From Saccharomycopsis phalli (taxonomy: Eukaryota > Ascomycota > Saccharomycetes > Ascoideales > Saccharomycopsidaceae), in the NCBI GenBank assembly GCA_020342235.1, contig CP073217.1, positions 186,001-250,000 of the forward strand: 64,000 nucleotides of DNA, written 5' to 3'. Positions within the stretch are counted from its first letter, which is position 1. Every line of letters starts with the position of its first letter. The position numbers were made by a program, and so were the translations under genes. Positions 61,800 through 64,000 of this stretch are shown piece by piece. The notes under the pieces are model-generated. The model worked only from the letters and a program-made list of their open reading frames with translations. It was not told the origin of the DNA and did not search any database.

Positions 61800-64000
61800 T
61801 GTTGTGATGATTAAAATCCGAGACGGCATTAGCTAAACGGCATTAGCTAAATGGCATTAGCTAAACGGCATTACAATAGGCCGTAGCTAAATGGCATTAG
61901 CTAAACGGCATTAGCTAAACGGCATTACAATATGCCGTAGCTAAATGGCATTAGTTAAGCGGCATTACGACACGCCGTAGCTTATAAGAGGACTATAAAT
62001 AAGAGGCAATGTGCCCACAATAAGTAAGTAGTTTACCTATAAGATAAATAAGTTAATACAAACAGTTTATCAAAGATGTCAGCTAAAGAAAGACTTTCCA
62101 AATTACAACAGGTTATGATGCATCCTGCAAGCGTCCTGCAGTTCCCCTCTGAATTAACATTGACTGGTCCAGAGACTTATCATGTTTGGATGAAGGAACT
62201 CGAGGACTTTCTTTTTGGCTTCGGGGTCGGCTTACTTCAATACGCCGAAAATGGAACTCTGAGCATCGAACTGACGATATCTCGGACATTTCTTCTGCTT
62301 TCTTTATTGAACAATTGGATAGCGTGTTTGGTATTATTCTCAAGGCAAGCATTAGCCAAGAGATTCGCGGAATTATTCGCTCCACGCACTCACGTCTGAC
62401 TGCTAGAAATCAATTTTTGTTTCTTCAAGAGAAGTATGGTACTCTTCCACTCCCAGTGGCTCTCACTAGCGCTGGGATTCTGGAAGAAGCTACTAGGCCC
62501 ACTGAGTTTGTTGACATCAGGGCAATGCTTCAACGCAAAAATTTGTTGGTTAGACAGCAATTGACTAAGGAGGCAATCATTGCATTATGGACTTTGGATA
62601 ACATGATGCAACTTGGTGTGCCATATCCGGTTATCTCAAGCGTCATTAAAGAGCTTGAACACAAGGGGATTACTACTAATACTCTTCTGTATCAGGTCTT
62701 GCATGAGATAACTGGATCGCATGAGTATGTTCGTCTGAACAGTCTTGCACTTTTGGGTCACGATTCTCTGTCTAAGAAGACGTCCAAACCTCGTCGCAAA
62801 GGTAAAAAGAAGGAAAAGCAACAACCATATGATGAAGAGTATCCTCAAGGTATGTTGGCTTATTCCTTCCTTGGACATCTGTTACTGATACCAACATTTC
62901 TTGATACTGGTGCCAGTGGACATTTCTTCTCTGACATTCGTTTCTTTCAAGACATGATTCCAGAGAATGGCTCTATTCTGGGTGTTGCTGGAAACCTTGC
63001 AATTGTTGGGAAAGGTACAGTTCGGATTTCTACTCCAGCTGGACCTTTTATTCTACATGATGTTGGTTACACTCCTAACGGTATTGCTAACCTTATCTCG
63101 GTTGGAAAAGCTTCTAATCATAAGTTAGAGTTTCTCTTCAATCATCAAGGTGCCACTATCCGCTCCACCAAGAAAATGTTTGCTCATCGAGATCCACTTT
63201 CAAACCTTTACACTGTTTCATGTGAACCTTCTACTGTGATTCCGAAGCAGATTGCTTACAAGGCTGTGTCCTCTGGCCGTGATATTGATCGCTGGCATAG
63301 AAGACTTGGCCACCCTAGCGCTTCTGTTATGGCCTCGCTTGTTAAGATCCATCCACTCTGGAAGGCTGGTCAGAGTTTACTGAGTTGTACCGGATGTATT
63401 ACTGGTAAAACTGTTGACTCTGCTCCTAAAGAACGGACCACCAATCCTTCTCAGCCACTTGAGTTAGTCCATGTGGATCTTTGTGGGCCATTTAACTACG
63501 GATCCTACGATGCATCTCGGTATTTCTTGACTATTGTTGACGGCTATACAAAATGGACCACTGTTGTTTGCCTCAATAAGAAATCTGGATGCACTCAAGG
63601 TATCATTAATTTTATTAATACCTCTGAAACAATGTTCCGCAGTAAAGGATTGACTTACTGCGTTGGTACTCTCCGTACAGATAATGGAGGTGAGTTTGTG
63701 AGTGAAGAATTGACTAACTTCCTCACCAAGCGTGGCATCTCTCACGAAACCACGGTTCCCCATCATTCGTATCAAAATGGCGTTGCCGAACGAATGAACC
63801 GTACACTTCAAGATAAAGCCCGCGCTCTTATGCTTCATACCAATGTTCCAGCTCAACTTTGGCCTGAAGCAATCAATACTGCTGTTTTTTGGCTAATTGT
63901 ACGCCATCACGCTCTATTGATTTTGATGTCCCATACAAACGATGGTATGGTCGCTCTTTCAACTACAAATTTCTCCGAGAATTTGGATGTGTTGCTTATG
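61800..64000 (+). mobile_element. Copia-type LTR element, family A, running off the window
   Basis: 5' LTR 61800-62110 (311 bp, TGTTGTGATGATT to TTACAACA). The LTR holds a TATA-like CTATAAATAAG and the gag start (MSAKERLSKLQQ, at 62076). Primer site GGTTATGA (initiator tRNA-Met anticodon loop) at 62111-62118. Gag is followed by a Lys/Arg-rich stretch, protease signature DTGASGHF near 62905, integrase zinc-binding region (HRRLGHPS near 63300, CTGC near 63390) and catalytic core (DLCGPF near 63480, TDNGGEF near 63680, NGVAER near 63780). Reverse transcriptase would lie beyond the window. No CCHC knuckle is seen in Gag, unlike family B. At least one break is apparent in the visible part. It truncates the LINE to its left. 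Confidence 0.9.

Overview
This window looks like a chromosome segment of a budding yeast (Saccharomycotina). The evidence is single-exon or nearly intronless genes with clear yeast orthologues (DRS2, BET1, EPS1, MRL1, an AYR1-type reductase, and RTC6/bL36m), copia- and gypsy-type LTR elements with 5-bp target duplications, and tRNA-Phe and tRNA-Leu genes with short introns. The two spliceosomal introns seen (in MRL1) begin GTGAGT, and one has TACTAAC only 5 nt from its 3' splice site. That architecture fits early-branching yeasts of the Yarrowia/Dipodascales type better than Saccharomyces. The exact species cannot be told from sequence alone.

Positions 1-27 kb are mostly ordinary, gene-bearing DNA: DRS2 (-), a large secreted Lys/Ala-rich repeat protein and a tiny secreted relative (+), BET1 (-), two tRNA-Thr genes, an SDR reductase (+), a DIP1984-family protein that looks bacterial in origin (-), EPS1 (+), and a tight divergent pair RTC6 (-)/MRL1 (+). 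The intergenic DNA carries old 3' ends of one LINE family and a few decayed LTRs. It also holds one very young non-autonomous LTR element (19111-21732) whose interior consists of gag-pol debris plus two minisatellites.

Positions 27-64 kb form a retroelement cluster with no ordinary protein gene recognised. At least nine LTR families (called A to M here for convenience) are nested in each other, together with a large LINE copy and six tRNA genes (Ala, Gly, Glu, Phe, Thr, Leu). Families A and B are copia-type elements whose gag start codon lies inside the LTR. Their primer-binding site matches the anticodon loop of initiator tRNA-Met (half-tRNA priming as in copia/Ty5). A family-B element at 39961-44858 has two identical LTRs and looks almost whole. 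Families I, L and G end 10-13 bp upstream of tRNA genes, as expected for Ty3-like targeting of Pol III promoters. Many solo LTRs have perfect 5-bp target duplications, so their order of arrival can be read.

The most unusual signals are the minisatellite-filled young LTR element, the DIP1984-family gene, the hypervariable short tandem repeats in the family-A LTRs, the fixed 13-bp spacing to tRNA genes, and the recurrent inverted LTR-LTR junction. The size and nesting of the 27-64 kb cluster make a centromere or other silent region a reasonable hypothesis, but only a hypothesis. LTR elements are described here as fossils, without itemising the changes that inactivate them.
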